Below, one piece after another: positions 33,094-42,293 of a stretch of 64,000 nt of DNA. Below the pieces are notes generated by a model. That model searched no databases, was not told where the DNA came from, and saw nothing but the letters and a program-made list of their open reading frames with translations. Each line of letters opens with the position of its first letter. The first letter of the stretch is position 1. Source of the DNA: Falsiroseomonas ponticola (GTDB lineage: Bacteria > Pseudomonadota > Alphaproteobacteria > Acetobacterales > Acetobacteraceae); contig NZ_JAERQN010000004.1 of the NCBI RefSeq assembly GCF_016805305.1, positions 496,001-560,000 on the forward strand, in the 5' to 3' direction. The position numbers and the translations under genes are program-made.

Positions 33094-33813
33094 CTAAAAG
33101 GCCACGCCGGCCCGCACCACCACCGCCGTGACATTGTCCCGGGCACCGCGCGCCAGCGCGGCCTCGATCACCGCCCCAGCCCCCTGCCCGGCCGCCAGCA
33201 TCGTGCCGATCTCGGCTTCCGGCACCGCCTTGAAGACGCCGTCGCTGCACAGCAGGAACAGGTCGCCCGCCGCGAAGCGGGCGCTGACCTTGTCGAGCTC
33301 CAGCGTCCCATGCCCGCCCACCGCGCGGGTGATGACATTGGCCTGGGGGTGGCCCTCGGCCTCCGCCTCGTCGATCACGCCGCCATCGACCAGGTCCTGC
33401 ACCAGGGAATGGTCGCGGGTCAGCCGCTGCAGCGCGCCGTCCCGCAGCAGATAGGCCCGGCTGTCCCCGGCCCAGAGGCAGGCGAAATGCCCGCCGCGCG
33501 CCAGCAGCAGCACCAGGGTCGTCGCGATCACGCGCCCCGGCCCCGCCGCCGCGGCCCGGGCCTGGAGGTCCGCATGCACCGCGCCCACGCGCAGCCGCAC
33601 CTGCGCCAGCAGCTCCGCCGCCGAAAGCCCCGGCGGCAGGTCCCGCAGCGCCTCCGCCACCGCGGCGGAGGCGACATCGCCCGCCCCATGCCCGCCCGCG
33701 CCATCCGCCACGGCCCAGAGGCCGATATCGCCGCGATCGACGAAGGCATCCTCGTTGCGGGGCCTGACGGTGCCGGGATGGGTCACGGCCTCTCCGGCCA
33801 GGGTCAGGCTCAT
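33094..33813 (-). CDS. pppA: T6SS-associated PP2C-type Ser/Thr phosphatase
   Basis: A 239-residue PP2C phosphatase: RNEDAFV, DGAGGHGAGDVAS, WAGDSRAYLL, CSDGVF and GARDNVTAVVV are the metal-binding motifs. In T6SS loci PppA removes the phosphate placed by kinase PpkA on the FHA protein, switching secretion off. It overlaps tagF by four bases and ends the vgrG-to-pppA operon. No kinase gene is complete in the window; the partial gene at 63901 is a possible place for one. Confidence 0.88.
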   Translation of the reverse strand: MSLTLAGEAVTHPGTVRPRNEDAFVDRGDIGLWAVADGAGGHGAGDVASAAVAEALRDLPPGLSAAELLAQVRLRVGAVHADLQARAAAAGPGRVIATTLVLLLARGGHFACLWAGDSRAYLLRDGALQRLTRDHSLVQDLVDGGVIDEAEAEGHPQANVITRAVGGHGTLELDKVSARFAAGDLFLLCSDGVFKAVPEAEIGTMLAAGQGAGAVIEAALARGARDNVTAVVVRAGVAF

Positions 33814-34316
33814 CCGCCGCCCTCCGCCAGCACGCGGAACAGCGCGGGCGGCGGCAGGGCGGGCCAGTCCCAGCGCGCGCCGTCCAGGCGCCACCAGCCC
33901 TCCTCCGGCGGCTCCTCCCCGCCGGGCGGGATGGCGGCGATGGCGGCCAGCAGGGCATCGGCATCCTGGCCCGGCAGCCGCGCGGCGGCCTCCACCGCCT
34001 GGTACCAGGCCGCGCCCGGCGCCTGCCCGCCCGCCAGCAGGCAGGCCAGCGTCACGGGGAAGAGTCGCCCGACCAGGTCCTCGCTCGGCACCAGCACGCC
34101 GGCCACGGCATCCGGCCCGCAGGCGCCGGCGGGCAGGCGGAAGCACCAGGCGGGGGCGGCGGTCCAGGCCCCGGCGAAACCCTCGCCCAGCGCGTCCCGC
34201 GCCTCCGCGATGCCGGCCTGGAGCCATTCGTCCCAGGGGCCGACGAAGCTGTCGGGCAGCCCCCGGCGCACGAAGTCCCCATGCGCCGGCAGCTTGCCGA
34301 AAAGGCCCGCGGCCAT
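33810..34316 (-). CDS. tagF: T6SS accessory protein TagF (ImpM family)
   Basis: A 168-residue protein starting MAAGLFGKLPAHGDFVRRGLP, the signature opening of the TagF/ImpM family (PF09867), with WDEWLQAGI shortly after. TagF represses T6SS assembly after translation, by holding the Fha protein in Agrobacterium and Pseudomonas. In some alphaproteobacteria it is fused to PppA; here the two are separate but overlap by four bases. Confidence 0.9.
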   Translation of the reverse strand: MAAGLFGKLPAHGDFVRRGLPDSFVGPWDEWLQAGIAEARDALGEGFAGAWTAAPAWCFRLPAGACGPDAVAGVLVPSEDLVGRLFPVTLACLLAGGQAPGAAWYQAVEAAARLPGQDADALLAAIAAIPPGGEEPPEEGWWRLDGARWDWPALPPPALFRVLAEGGG

Positions 34317-34318
34317 GG

Positions 34319-37300
34319 CTATTGCGCCGGCAGGGCGGGGCAGCGGAACTCCGACAGCTCCCGCAGCGCGAAGGGGTTGATGACGGAGGAGGCGCGCAGC
34401 TCGAACTCCGCGCTGCGCTCCCCCTGCACCATGCGCAGCCGGAAGCGGTCGCCCGCCGCGCCGATCTGCGTCAGCTGCCCGCGGGAGACGAAGCGCATCG
34501 CCGCCCAGGCGCCATCCGTCGTCACCGGCGCGCCGCTGGCGGGCGCGGGGTCGAAGGTCAGCGCCACGCCGCCGCGGCTCGGCCAGATCATCGGGACCGG
34601 CCGGGCGCCGGCGGCGCCGCGGGCGATGGCGATCCGCTGGCCCTCCACCTCCAGCGTCGCGGCATTGGCGCCGGGGTCCAGCCCCTGGGGCAGCAGCTCG
34701 AACCGCAGGCCCATGGCGGCGCCCACCAGGCCGGAGGGGAAGAACCCGTCCCGGATGGCGGCGGCGCGCTGGAACTGCATGAGGTCCGCGGGCGAGATCG
34801 GCGGTGCCAGCCCATCCGCCGCCACCAGCCGCCAGGGCCGCTGCGTCGTGTCCACGAAGTTTCGCAGGTGCTGGGCGAAGAACTGGTCGAAGACGCCGCC
34901 CGGGCCGAAGAGGCGGACGAAGTCATCGAGCGGCATCTCCGGCGCATCCACGGTGCGGCGGAAGGGGAATCGCGTCTCCAGCCCCCGGCAGAAGGGGCCG
35001 AGCGCCTGGCCGCCCGCCGCCGCGATGGCCGCCCTTGCGCCGCCCGACCGCGCATTGGCGGTGGAGGCCGACATGGCCTGCAGCCAGCGCCCCAGCGGCT
35101 CCGGCGCCCTTGCGGCCTCCGCGGCCAGGCGCTGGCCGGGGTCGAGCCCCGTGGCCGGCGGCAGCACCGTGCCCGGCGGCGCGCTGGCCAGGCGCTGCAC
35201 CTGCACGAAGAGGTCGTTGACGATCTGCAGCGTGGCATCCAGCGGCTGGCCCGCTGCTTCCCGCAGCGGCCGGAACCGCTCCTCCACCACCGTCGCGACC
35301 GGCGCGGCGGAGGAAGGCTGCGCCGCCGCCCCCAGCGCCGCCGCGATGCGCCCGCCCCCGGCGGCGGCCTGCGCGGCCGCCTGGGCCGCCCCCGCCGCCG
35401 CGGCGCCCGCCGCGCCACCGGGCGGGTCGGGCGGCGTGCCCGGGGAGAGCTGCCGCGCCGCGCTGCGCAGCACATCGCGGATCGGGGAGTTGGGCGCGCC
35501 GAGAAGGTTCAGCGCCTCCGACGCCTGGTTCAGGTTGCGGAAGGGCGGCAGCACGAGGTCCGCCAGCACGGCCTGCCAGGCGCGGGCGTAATCCTCCGCA
35601 TAGAGGCGCAGCACCGCCTGCTCCAGCTGCCGTGGATCGCCCGCGAGGCCGGCCGCCGCTTCGGGGCCGAGCACCCAGCTTTCGCTGGCGGCCTCCACGA
35701 TCGCGGCGGGCAGGCGCGGCAGCAGGCCGCGATGCAGCCCCTCCACGGTGAAGAGGCCCGGCACCTGCGCCTCCGCCAGCGGGCGGTTGGAGGCCAGCGC
35801 GAACCAGCGCTGCCCGGCGGGGCCGAGGCTGTCCGCGGGCTTCCAGGGCGCCGCATTGGCCGCGCTGGTCCGCAGCCGCGAATACAGCCGCTCCGCCATC
35901 GGCAGGCGGGAGAAGATGCGCCGCGCCTGGTCCACCAGCGCGCCATCCAGCGGATAGGCGATGAAGTCCCCGGCGAGCATGGCATCGAGGTGCAGCGCCA
36001 GCGCATCCCGCACCGGCGCGGCGACCGCGCCCGGGAAGCTCTGCTGCCAGTCGATCGCCATCCATTCCTTCACCAGCGCCCGGTCCAGCGGGCCCTGGCG
36101 GCCGAGCATCAGGTAGATGCGCGTCGCCTCGTAGAGGAAGTCCGGCCGCTGCATGCCGGCGCGGATCTGCGCCTCCAGCCGCGCCAGCAAGCGGGGCAGC
36201 AGCACGCGGTCCAGCGCGCGCTTGTAGGCGAGTTCGCCACCCTCGATCAGCTTGGCTTCCTGGCTGAGGCCCGGCAGCGCGCCATCCGCCCGCGCGGAGG
36301 GCGGCAGGGCGCGCACGGCGTCGAGGTAGGGGACCACGCGCGGCAACTCATCCGCCGCCATGACGCGATCGAGCGGCAGGCCCTGCGCGGCCTGCTCCGC
36401 CTTGGCCAGCGCCTCGGCCAGGCGGGCGGCGCGGGCGCTCTCCGCATTCATCGCCATGAAGCCCCAGGCGCCGCCGCCCAGCACCAGCAAAAGCGCCGCG
36501 GCCCAGGCGCCCATCTGCACCAGGCGGCCACGCTTCGCCTGGCCGCCATCGAGGGCCGCCAGCCGCGCCTCGTTGAACACGACGTCGCGCAGCAGGCGGC
36601 CGAGGAAGTAGCTCCGCCCCTTCTGCCCCATGATGGCGGCCGGGCGGCGCGGATCGAGCCCGAAGGTGCGGGACAGCGCCCCCGTCAGCCGGTCGATCGG
36701 CGTGCCTTCCTGCGTGCCTGACGTGAAGTAGATGCCGCGCAGGAAGGGCGCGGGGTCGAGCTTCGATCCGCCGAAGGCCGCGTTGACGAAGGCGCCGAGC
36801 GGCGCTTCCAGCGAGGCGAATTGCGCCGGGAAGCCGCCGATGCGCGCGCGCTGCTCCGGCCCGCGTTCCGCCTGCAACCGCTCCAGCAGCCGGTCCTGCA
36901 GGCGCTTCACCAGGGCCGCGAACTCCTCGCCGAATTTTCCTGAGTGCCCCTCCGGCCCGGCCTGGGGCGGGAAGGTGACTCCCCAGACCTGGGCGCGCGT
37001 TTCCTTGTCCAGGTCGTCGAAGAATTCGGAGAAGCCGACGATGAGGTCCGCCTTGCTGACCAGCAGGTAGACCGGCAGGCGCTGGCCGAGCTTCTGCTCC
37101 AGCTCCCGGATCCGGCGCCGCACGGCCTGCGCATGCTGGTCCCGCTGCGCGGCATCCAGCCGGCTGATCATGTCCGCGCCGAAGGCCACCACCACGCCGT
37201 TCAGCGGCTGCTTCGGCCGCTGCTTCCGCAGCAGGTCGAGGAACCGCTCCCAGCCCGCCCTGTCGGCATTCGCGTCGCTGTCCTGCGTGGTGTAGCGGCC

Positions 37301-37816
37301 GGCGGTGTCGATCAGCACCGCCTGCTCGGCGATCCACCAGTCGCAGTTGCGCGTGCCGCCGACGCCGGCGACGCGCCCGGCCGCCAGCGGGAAATCGAGC
37401 CCGCTGTTCTGGATCGCCGTCGTCTTGCCGCTGCCGGGCGGGCCGATGATGACGTACCAGGGCCGCTCATAGAGGTAGCCGCCCTTCCCGCCGCCGGCCT
37501 GCTTCAGCGCGCCCAGCGCCTCCGCCAGCCGCGCCGCGACGGCGCTTTCCTCGGCGGAGGCGTCGGCCGCCGCCTTGTTCTCCGCCGCGCGGGATTCGGT
37601 GGCGCCGGCGACGAGCGCGGCATCGCGCCCCTGCCGGCGGCGCACCACGATGATCATCACGACCAGCCAGATGAGCACCGGCAGCGCCGCGAGCAGCGCC
37701 AGCAGCCACAGCGCCTCGATGCCCAGCAAGACCGGCGCGAAGAGCCAGATGACCGGCACGAGCAGAAGCGCGCCGACGAGCCCGCCGATGGCGGGAATGG
37801 TGAGGAAGGCCTTCAT
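34319..37816 (-). CDS. tssM: T6SS inner-membrane core protein TssM (IcmF)
   Basis: A 1165-residue protein. Two membrane helices near 7-58, a cytoplasmic NTPase domain with Walker A GPPGSGKTT (125-133), a third helix near 431-452 and a long periplasmic region to the end, ending in the TssM C-terminal beta domain. It forms the TssJLM trans-envelope complex with TssL. The intact Walker A suggests nucleotide binding. Length and layout are normal for the family. It sits between tssL and tagF with 1-2 base gaps. Confidence 0.95.
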   Translation of the reverse strand: MKAFLTIPAIGGLVGALLLVPVIWLFAPVLLGIEALWLLALLAALPVLIWLVVMIIVVRRRQGRDAALVAGATESRAAENKAAADASAEESAVAARLAEALGALKQAGGGKGGYLYERPWYVIIGPPGSGKTTAIQNSGLDFPLAAGRVAGVGGTRNCDWWIAEQAVLIDTAGRYTTQDSDANADRAGWERFLDLLRKQRPKQPLNGVVVAFGADMISRLDAAQRDQHAQAVRRRIRELEQKLGQRLPVYLLVSKADLIVGFSEFFDDLDKETRAQVWGVTFPPQAGPEGHSGKFGEEFAALVKRLQDRLLERLQAERGPEQRARIGGFPAQFASLEAPLGAFVNAAFGGSKLDPAPFLRGIYFTSGTQEGTPIDRLTGALSRTFGLDPRRPAAIMGQKGRSYFLGRLLRDVVFNEARLAALDGGQAKRGRLVQMGAWAAALLLVLGGGAWGFMAMNAESARAARLAEALAKAEQAAQGLPLDRVMAADELPRVVPYLDAVRALPPSARADGALPGLSQEAKLIEGGELAYKRALDRVLLPRLLARLEAQIRAGMQRPDFLYEATRIYLMLGRQGPLDRALVKEWMAIDWQQSFPGAVAAPVRDALALHLDAMLAGDFIAYPLDGALVDQARRIFSRLPMAERLYSRLRTSAANAAPWKPADSLGPAGQRWFALASNRPLAEAQVPGLFTVEGLHRGLLPRLPAAIVEAASESWVLGPEAAAGLAGDPRQLEQAVLRLYAEDYARAWQAVLADLVLPPFRNLNQASEALNLLGAPNSPIRDVLRSAARQLSPGTPPDPPGGAAGAAAAGAAQAAAQAAAGGGRIAAALGAAAQPSSAAPVATVVEERFRPLREAAGQPLDATLQIVNDLFVQVQRLASAPPGTVLPPATGLDPGQRLAAEAARAPEPLGRWLQAMSASTANARSGGARAAIAAAGGQALGPFCRGLETRFPFRRTVDAPEMPLDDFVRLFGPGGVFDQFFAQHLRNFVDTTQRPWRLVAADGLAPPISPADLMQFQRAAAIRDGFFPSGLVGAAMGLRFELLPQGLDPGANAATLEVEGQRIAIARGAAGARPVPMIWPSRGGVALTFDPAPASGAPVTTDGAWAAMRFVSRGQLTQIGAAGDRFRLRMVQGERSAEFELRASSVINPFALRELSEFRCPALPAQ

Positions 37817-37817
37817 G

Positions 37818-39185
37818 TCAGCGCCCCTCCCGCATCAGGACCACTTCGATGCGGCGGTTGGTCTCCCGCCCCTCCGGCGTCGCGTTGGTGGTGAGCGGCT
37901 CGGTATCCGCGCGCCCCACCGCGGTGAAGCGCGCGGGCGCGCCGGTGGCGCCGGCGATGATGTCCTTGGCGGCTTCGGCCCGCGCGGCGGAGAGCGCGAA
38001 GTTGGAGGGGAAGCGCACGGTGCGGATGGGCTGGTTGTCGGAATGGCCGAGCACCGTCACGCGCCCGGGTTCCGTCCTCAGCGCCTGGCCGATGCGGTTG
38101 AGCAGCGGGACGAAGTTCGCCTCCACTGTCGCGCTGCCCGACGGGAACATGCCCCGCCCCGCGATGCGCACCAGCAGCCGCCCCGCATCGCCTTCCACCG
38201 TCACCAGCCCCTGCTGGATCTCCGGCGCCAGGAAGGTGCGGACCTTCTGGATCAGGTCGGGCTCCGCCGTCGGCGGCGGGGGTGGCGGCGGCGCGGGCGG
38301 CACCGGCGGCGCGGTGCGGTCGATGGCGGGCGGCGCGCCCGGCGGCAGCTGCGCCAGGCGCGATTGCAGGTCATCGCCCTTCGCATTGACGCTGTCGCTG
38401 ACGAAGATGTAGCCGAAGGCGAGCAGCGCGACCGCGACCGCGCCAGCCACCCAGGCGGGCACGCGCCTGCCGGGGCCGCGATGGGGCGCATCCACGCCGC
38501 GCCAGCGCGGCGACAGCTCCCGCTCCCAATTGCCGCGCAGCTGCACCAGCAGCTGGTAGAGACCCTCCCGGATCCGGTCCAGCTCCGCATGGCCGCGCGG
38601 CGCCAGGCGGTAGCGGCCCTGGAAGCCGAGGGCGAGGCAGAGGTAGCAGATCTCCAGCGCGTTCAGGTACCGCCCGGGATCCTTCTGCATGCCGGACAGC
38701 AGGTCGAAGAAGCGCTCCCCGCTGCGCACTTCCTGGTGGAAGGAGGAGACGAGGGAGCGGGTGGACCAGCTGCTGGCCTGCCCCCAGGGCGTGGCCAGCG
38801 CGACATCGTCCAGCGCGGCGCAGAGCGCGTAATGCGCGGCGCGCAGCTGGTCGGGGGAGACCTCCATCGCGCGGCACTCGCCCTCGAAGGCCTTGAGCGC
38901 GCGCATGGCGCGTTCGCGCAGCTCCTCCGGGTTCTGCACCTGCGCCGCCTGCGGCCCCGCGCCGATGCGCGCGAGCAGGTCGAGCAGCGGCGCGGCGGCG
39001 GCGGCCATGGGGGAGAGGCCGACCTTCGGCAGCGCCTCGGCCTCTCCCGCCAGGCGCGGCGCCACGGGTTGCGGCGCGGCGGGCGCGGCACCGGCGCGTG
39101 GCGGTGGCGGGGGCGGCGCGCCGCCGGGGCCGCGCACCACCGTGCGGTCGCTGTCGTCAGGCTCGGAGAAGGGGTTGTCGCTCAT
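37818..39185 (-). CDS. tssL: T6SS membrane protein TssL with C-terminal OmpA/peptidoglycan-binding domain (extended DotU)
   Basis: A 455-residue protein: a proline-rich N-terminus, the cytoplasmic DotU domain (about 50-235), one membrane helix near 247-267, a proline-rich linker, and an OmpA-like domain (about 340-450) with GHSDNQP and NFALSAARA. The extended form anchors the T6SS to peptidoglycan by itself, which other systems achieve with TagL or TagN. ATG 39185 overlaps the tssK stop by four bases and sits before MSDNPFSEPDD, a common TssL start. Confidence 0.94.
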   Translation of the reverse strand: MSDNPFSEPDDSDRTVVRGPGGAPPPPPPRAGAAPAAPQPVAPRLAGEAEALPKVGLSPMAAAAAPLLDLLARIGAGPQAAQVQNPEELRERAMRALKAFEGECRAMEVSPDQLRAAHYALCAALDDVALATPWGQASSWSTRSLVSSFHQEVRSGERFFDLLSGMQKDPGRYLNALEICYLCLALGFQGRYRLAPRGHAELDRIREGLYQLLVQLRGNWERELSPRWRGVDAPHRGPGRRVPAWVAGAVAVALLAFGYIFVSDSVNAKGDDLQSRLAQLPPGAPPAIDRTAPPVPPAPPPPPPPTAEPDLIQKVRTFLAPEIQQGLVTVEGDAGRLLVRIAGRGMFPSGSATVEANFVPLLNRIGQALRTEPGRVTVLGHSDNQPIRTVRFPSNFALSAARAEAAKDIIAGATGAPARFTAVGRADTEPLTTNATPEGRETNRRIEVVLMREGR

Positions 39186-40522
39186 GCCCGTATCGCCCAG
39201 AGCTCCATGCGCAGATTCGGGAACTCGCCGGAGACATGCACGGCGAAGCCGCCCGAGGACTGCATCTGCTGCCAATGCGGGGAGCCCCGGTCGAGCTCGA
39301 AATAGACCGCGCCGGCATTGAAGGGGATCTGCCGCGGCGCCACGGGCAGCGGCCGCACCGCTATGCCGGGCAGCGCCACGTTGACGAGTTCGCGGATATG
39401 CTCGACCGCGCCGATCTTCACCTGGTTGGGGAAGATCCGGCGGATCTGCTCGCCAGGCACATCGGCCGCGACCGTCAGCACGAATTGCGACGCGCGCAGC
39501 AGGTTGCGGTCCGTGATGGCGCCGACGCGGACGCCGAAGTTCCTGTCCTGCAGCGGGATCGCGACGGCGTTGGTCTCCAGCACCTGCGACAGCGAACGGC
39601 GGAGATCCGCGACGACGGGCGCGAAGCTGCGCTGGAGATCGTCATGCCGGTACGCCGGATAGGCGGTGGCGCGCTTGTCCGGCGCGGTGAAGGTCGCGAG
39701 TTCGCCCGCCAGCTGCACCAGCGCGGCGAAGAGGCTTTCGGGATGCACGTTCCCCGCATCCGCCCAATGCGCGATCAACGGCTGCCAGCGGTTCACCGTC
39801 TGCAACAGAAGAAAATCGGCCACCTGCGCGACGCCCTGCGCGCCGGGCTGGCCAAGCCGCGCGGCCAGCGCTTCCCCGCGCTGCCCCAGCATGCCGACGA
39901 GTTCGGCGACCAGGTTGTTCAGCACGAAGGCGGCGGAGATGCGGAGGCAGGGCGGGATGAAACGCTCATCCAGCACGACGCGGCGATCCGCCTGCACCTC
40001 CACCACGCGCGCCAGGCCGAGGCACGCATAGCCCGCGCGTTCCTCCGTCTCCAGCATGTAGCGCAGGCGGAGCTTACCGATGGACAGCTCCGCCGGCATG
40101 GTGCTGTCGGAATGCGTGTCGAAGGCTTCGAAGCTGCGCAGCGTGTGGCGCGCGCGCATCGCCTCCGGCCCCGCATCCGGGGCCGCGACCTCCGGGCTGC
40201 CGGCCTGGCGCAGCGGCAGCGCCAGGTAGATGACGCAGTTGCGCGTGCCCTCCGGCAGGTCGAGCGGCACGGGCGGGTCGGCGGTGCCGGGGATGGCGAA
40301 GGGCGTGCCATCCTCCATCACCCCCGCGGCGCCGGAGAGCGCGAAGCGCCCCGCGGCCAGCAGGTCCCGGTCCAGCGCGACATCCGTGACGCCCCAGGGA
40401 TGCGGGCGCAGCGGCGCGGCGCGGGCCTGGAGCAGATGCTCCATGTGCCGGTCCTGCTGCTGGAAGTGCTGCGCGCGGAGGAACATGCCCTCCTGCCAGA
40501 CCACCTTGTCGTGCCAGACCAT
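39182..40522 (-). CDS. tssK: T6SS baseplate protein TssK
   Basis: A 446-residue protein opening VVWHDKVVWQEGMFLRAQHF, here MVWHDKVVWQEGMFLRAQHF, the conserved TssK N-terminus (VWxEGMFLxPQHFQ in relatives). TssK joins the TssEFG baseplate to the TssLM membrane complex. It is preceded by a 47-base gap after tagH and coupled to tssL. Confidence 0.94.
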   Translation of the reverse strand: MVWHDKVVWQEGMFLRAQHFQQQDRHMEHLLQARAAPLRPHPWGVTDVALDRDLLAAGRFALSGAAGVMEDGTPFAIPGTADPPVPLDLPEGTRNCVIYLALPLRQAGSPEVAAPDAGPEAMRARHTLRSFEAFDTHSDSTMPAELSIGKLRLRYMLETEERAGYACLGLARVVEVQADRRVVLDERFIPPCLRISAAFVLNNLVAELVGMLGQRGEALAARLGQPGAQGVAQVADFLLLQTVNRWQPLIAHWADAGNVHPESLFAALVQLAGELATFTAPDKRATAYPAYRHDDLQRSFAPVVADLRRSLSQVLETNAVAIPLQDRNFGVRVGAITDRNLLRASQFVLTVAADVPGEQIRRIFPNQVKIGAVEHIRELVNVALPGIAVRPLPVAPRQIPFNAGAVYFELDRGSPHWQQMQSSGGFAVHVSGEFPNLRMELWAIRA

Positions 40523-40569
40523 CCGCTTCCGTCACCCTCTATCGGCCGTGCCGTGGCACGGCATTCGCA

Positions 40570-41982
40570 TCACCGGTCGCGCTTGCCCGTCGCCTGTTCG
40601 TAGGCGCGGGCGAAAGCCTTGCCGAAGGCGCTGTCGAAATCATCCTCGAACTGGTCCACAAGCTGCGCGTGGCGGCGCCTGTAGGCCTCCCACAGCCGCT
40701 TCTCCTTCGCCCCCGGCAGCAGCCCGCCGCCGGGGTCTTCCGCTTCCAGCGAAGCCGGCGCCAGGCGTTCCAGCAGCGCGCGCGCCGCGGCCTGCGTCGC
40801 GGCGAGCCCCGCCACCTGGTGCGCCGTCAAATCGTCCACCGTCTCCTGCACCGCGCGCAGCGCCGGCGATCGGGGATCGAGCAGCGCGGCGAGGGCCTGT
40901 TCCTCGGTGGCCGCGAATTTCAGCGGGTTGTTGTCGGTGGCGCGCAGCATCGTCTGCTCGATGCGGAATTCGCGCTTCACATCGGCCCGCGCGATCAGCA
41001 GCGCGCGCAGCCCCGCGACGGCGGCGCGCAGCATGGCGCCGGCGGCGCGCAACGCGGCATCGGGGTCCTGCTGCGCGCGCGCGGCCATGGCGGGCGGCAG
41101 GCCCGCGCCATCGAACAGCGCGGCCAGCGCGGCGGCCGCATCGCCGGCCATCGGCGCGACCGGCGGCGGCGCGACGGGCGGCGGCGGTGGCGCGGCCGGC
41201 GGCGGTGGCGGCGGCATCGGCGCTTCCGCGAAGGGGTTCGCCGCCGGCGGCGCGGGCTTCGGCGCGGGCGCCGGGGCCGGCGTCAGGCCCAGGTCCCAGT
41301 CATCCGGGATCAGCGCCTTGCCCACGGGCCGCGTGGGCGGGACCATGAAGGCCTCCGCCGTGGATGGCGCGTGGTCCGGCATCGGCGCGGCGCTGTCGGC
41401 GAAGGGGTCGAAATCATCCGGCAGCAGCCCGCCCCGCGCGGGCGGTGCCATGCCGGGCAGCGGCGTCGCATCGAAGCGCGGCGGCGGCGGCGGCGGCGCG
41501 AAGGGGTTGGGCGATTCCGCCGCGAAGGGATCGCGCGGCGCCGCGGCGTAAGGATCGCGCGCCTGCGGCGCGTAAGGGTCCCGCGCCTGCGGCGCATGCG
41601 GATCCCGCGCCTGCGGCGCGAAAGGATCGGCCGCGCCGCCCCAGCCGCCGGTGGCCGCCGGCGCCTCCGCGATGCGTACCTCGATCTCGTAGCTGCCGAG
41701 GCGCAGGCGGTCGCCATCCATCAGCGGCTTCACCTGGTCCCGCCCCACCGGCGCGGAAGCGTGGTTCACGAAGGTGCCGTTGGTGGAAGTGTCGCGCAGC
41801 TGCCAGCCGCCGCCGAAGAACTCCAGCACGCAATGCTTCTTCGACAGCACGCGGTCCGGGTCCTGCAGCACCCAGTCGCACTCCGCGCCGCGGCCGAGGC
41901 TGATCTCCCCCCCGCTCGCGCGGCGCTGTTCGGGCACCACCGCATCGGGGCAGCGCAGGACGGATAGCGTGATCTCCGCCAT
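40570..41982 (-). CDS. tagH: T6SS FHA-domain protein TagH/Fha (ImpI family)
   Basis: A 470-residue protein. The FHA domain (about 20-105) keeps the phosphothreonine-binding residues in LGRGAECDW, LSKKHC and STNGTFVN. A long low-complexity linker rich in Pro/Ala contains tandem ARDPYAPQ units, and the C-terminal TagH domain (about 300-470) ends with FDSAFGKAFARAYEQ. It is the usual target of PpkA phosphorylation and of TagF. Gap of seven bases to the PAAR gene upstream. Confidence 0.92.
   Translation of the reverse strand: MAEITLSVLRCPDAVVPEQRRASGGEISLGRGAECDWVLQDPDRVLSKKHCVLEFFGGGWQLRDTSTNGTFVNHASAPVGRDQVKPLMDGDRLRLGSYEIEVRIAEAPAATGGWGGAADPFAPQARDPHAPQARDPYAPQARDPYAAAPRDPFAAESPNPFAPPPPPPRFDATPLPGMAPPARGGLLPDDFDPFADSAAPMPDHAPSTAEAFMVPPTRPVGKALIPDDWDLGLTPAPAPAPKPAPPAANPFAEAPMPPPPPPAAPPPPPVAPPPVAPMAGDAAAALAALFDGAGLPPAMAARAQQDPDAALRAAGAMLRAAVAGLRALLIARADVKREFRIEQTMLRATDNNPLKFAATEEQALAALLDPRSPALRAVQETVDDLTAHQVAGLAATQAAARALLERLAPASLEAEDPGGGLLPGAKEKRLWEAYRRRHAQLVDQFEDDFDSAFGKAFARAYEQATGKRDR
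41551..41629 (-). repeat. 24-bp tandem repeat inside tagH
   Basis: Three copies with a 24-base period (the word CGCGCCTGCGGCG begins at 41558, 41582 and 41606) encode repeating ARDP(H/Y)APQ units in the linker of TagH, with decayed copies on either side. Such in-frame repeats can expand or shrink without breaking the gene. Confidence 0.8.
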
Positions 41983-41989
41983 GGCCGCC

Positions 41990-42292
41990 TCAGCCCCCGA
42001 TCATCACGGTGGGAAAGCCCATGACGATGACGCCGCCATGCGCGCAATTGTCGCCGATGCGCGCCGCCGGCATCTTGCACACCAGCACGGTGGCGCTGCC
42101 CTTCACGATGACATCGGGCGGGCCGACGCACATGCACATGTCGCTGATGCGCGCCTGCGGCATCTTGCCGACGATGACGGTGGGCGCGCCGGTCAAGATG
42201 GGCCCGCCGATATGCGGGATGGGCGGCAGGCCCGGCGTCACCATCGGGCAGACATGCATGTCGGTGATGCGGGCGGCGGGCGGTCCGGGCAT
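41990..42292 (-). CDS. PAAR-domain spike-tip protein
   Basis: A 100-residue PAAR protein: PPAARITDMHVCPM, IPHIGGPILTGAPTVIVGKMPQARISDMCMC (two parts of one repeat) and a second half KGSATVLVCKMPAARIGDNCAHGG, i.e. repeating beta segments with His and Cys residues for the zinc at the tip. It caps the VgrG trimer. No toxin extension is attached. It lies two bases from the DUF6931-like gene and eight from tagH. Confidence 0.9.
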   Translation of the reverse strand: MPGPPAARITDMHVCPMVTPGLPPIPHIGGPILTGAPTVIVGKMPQARISDMCMCVGPPDVIVKGSATVLVCKMPAARIGDNCAHGGVIVMGFPTVMIGG

Positions 42293-42293
42293 C

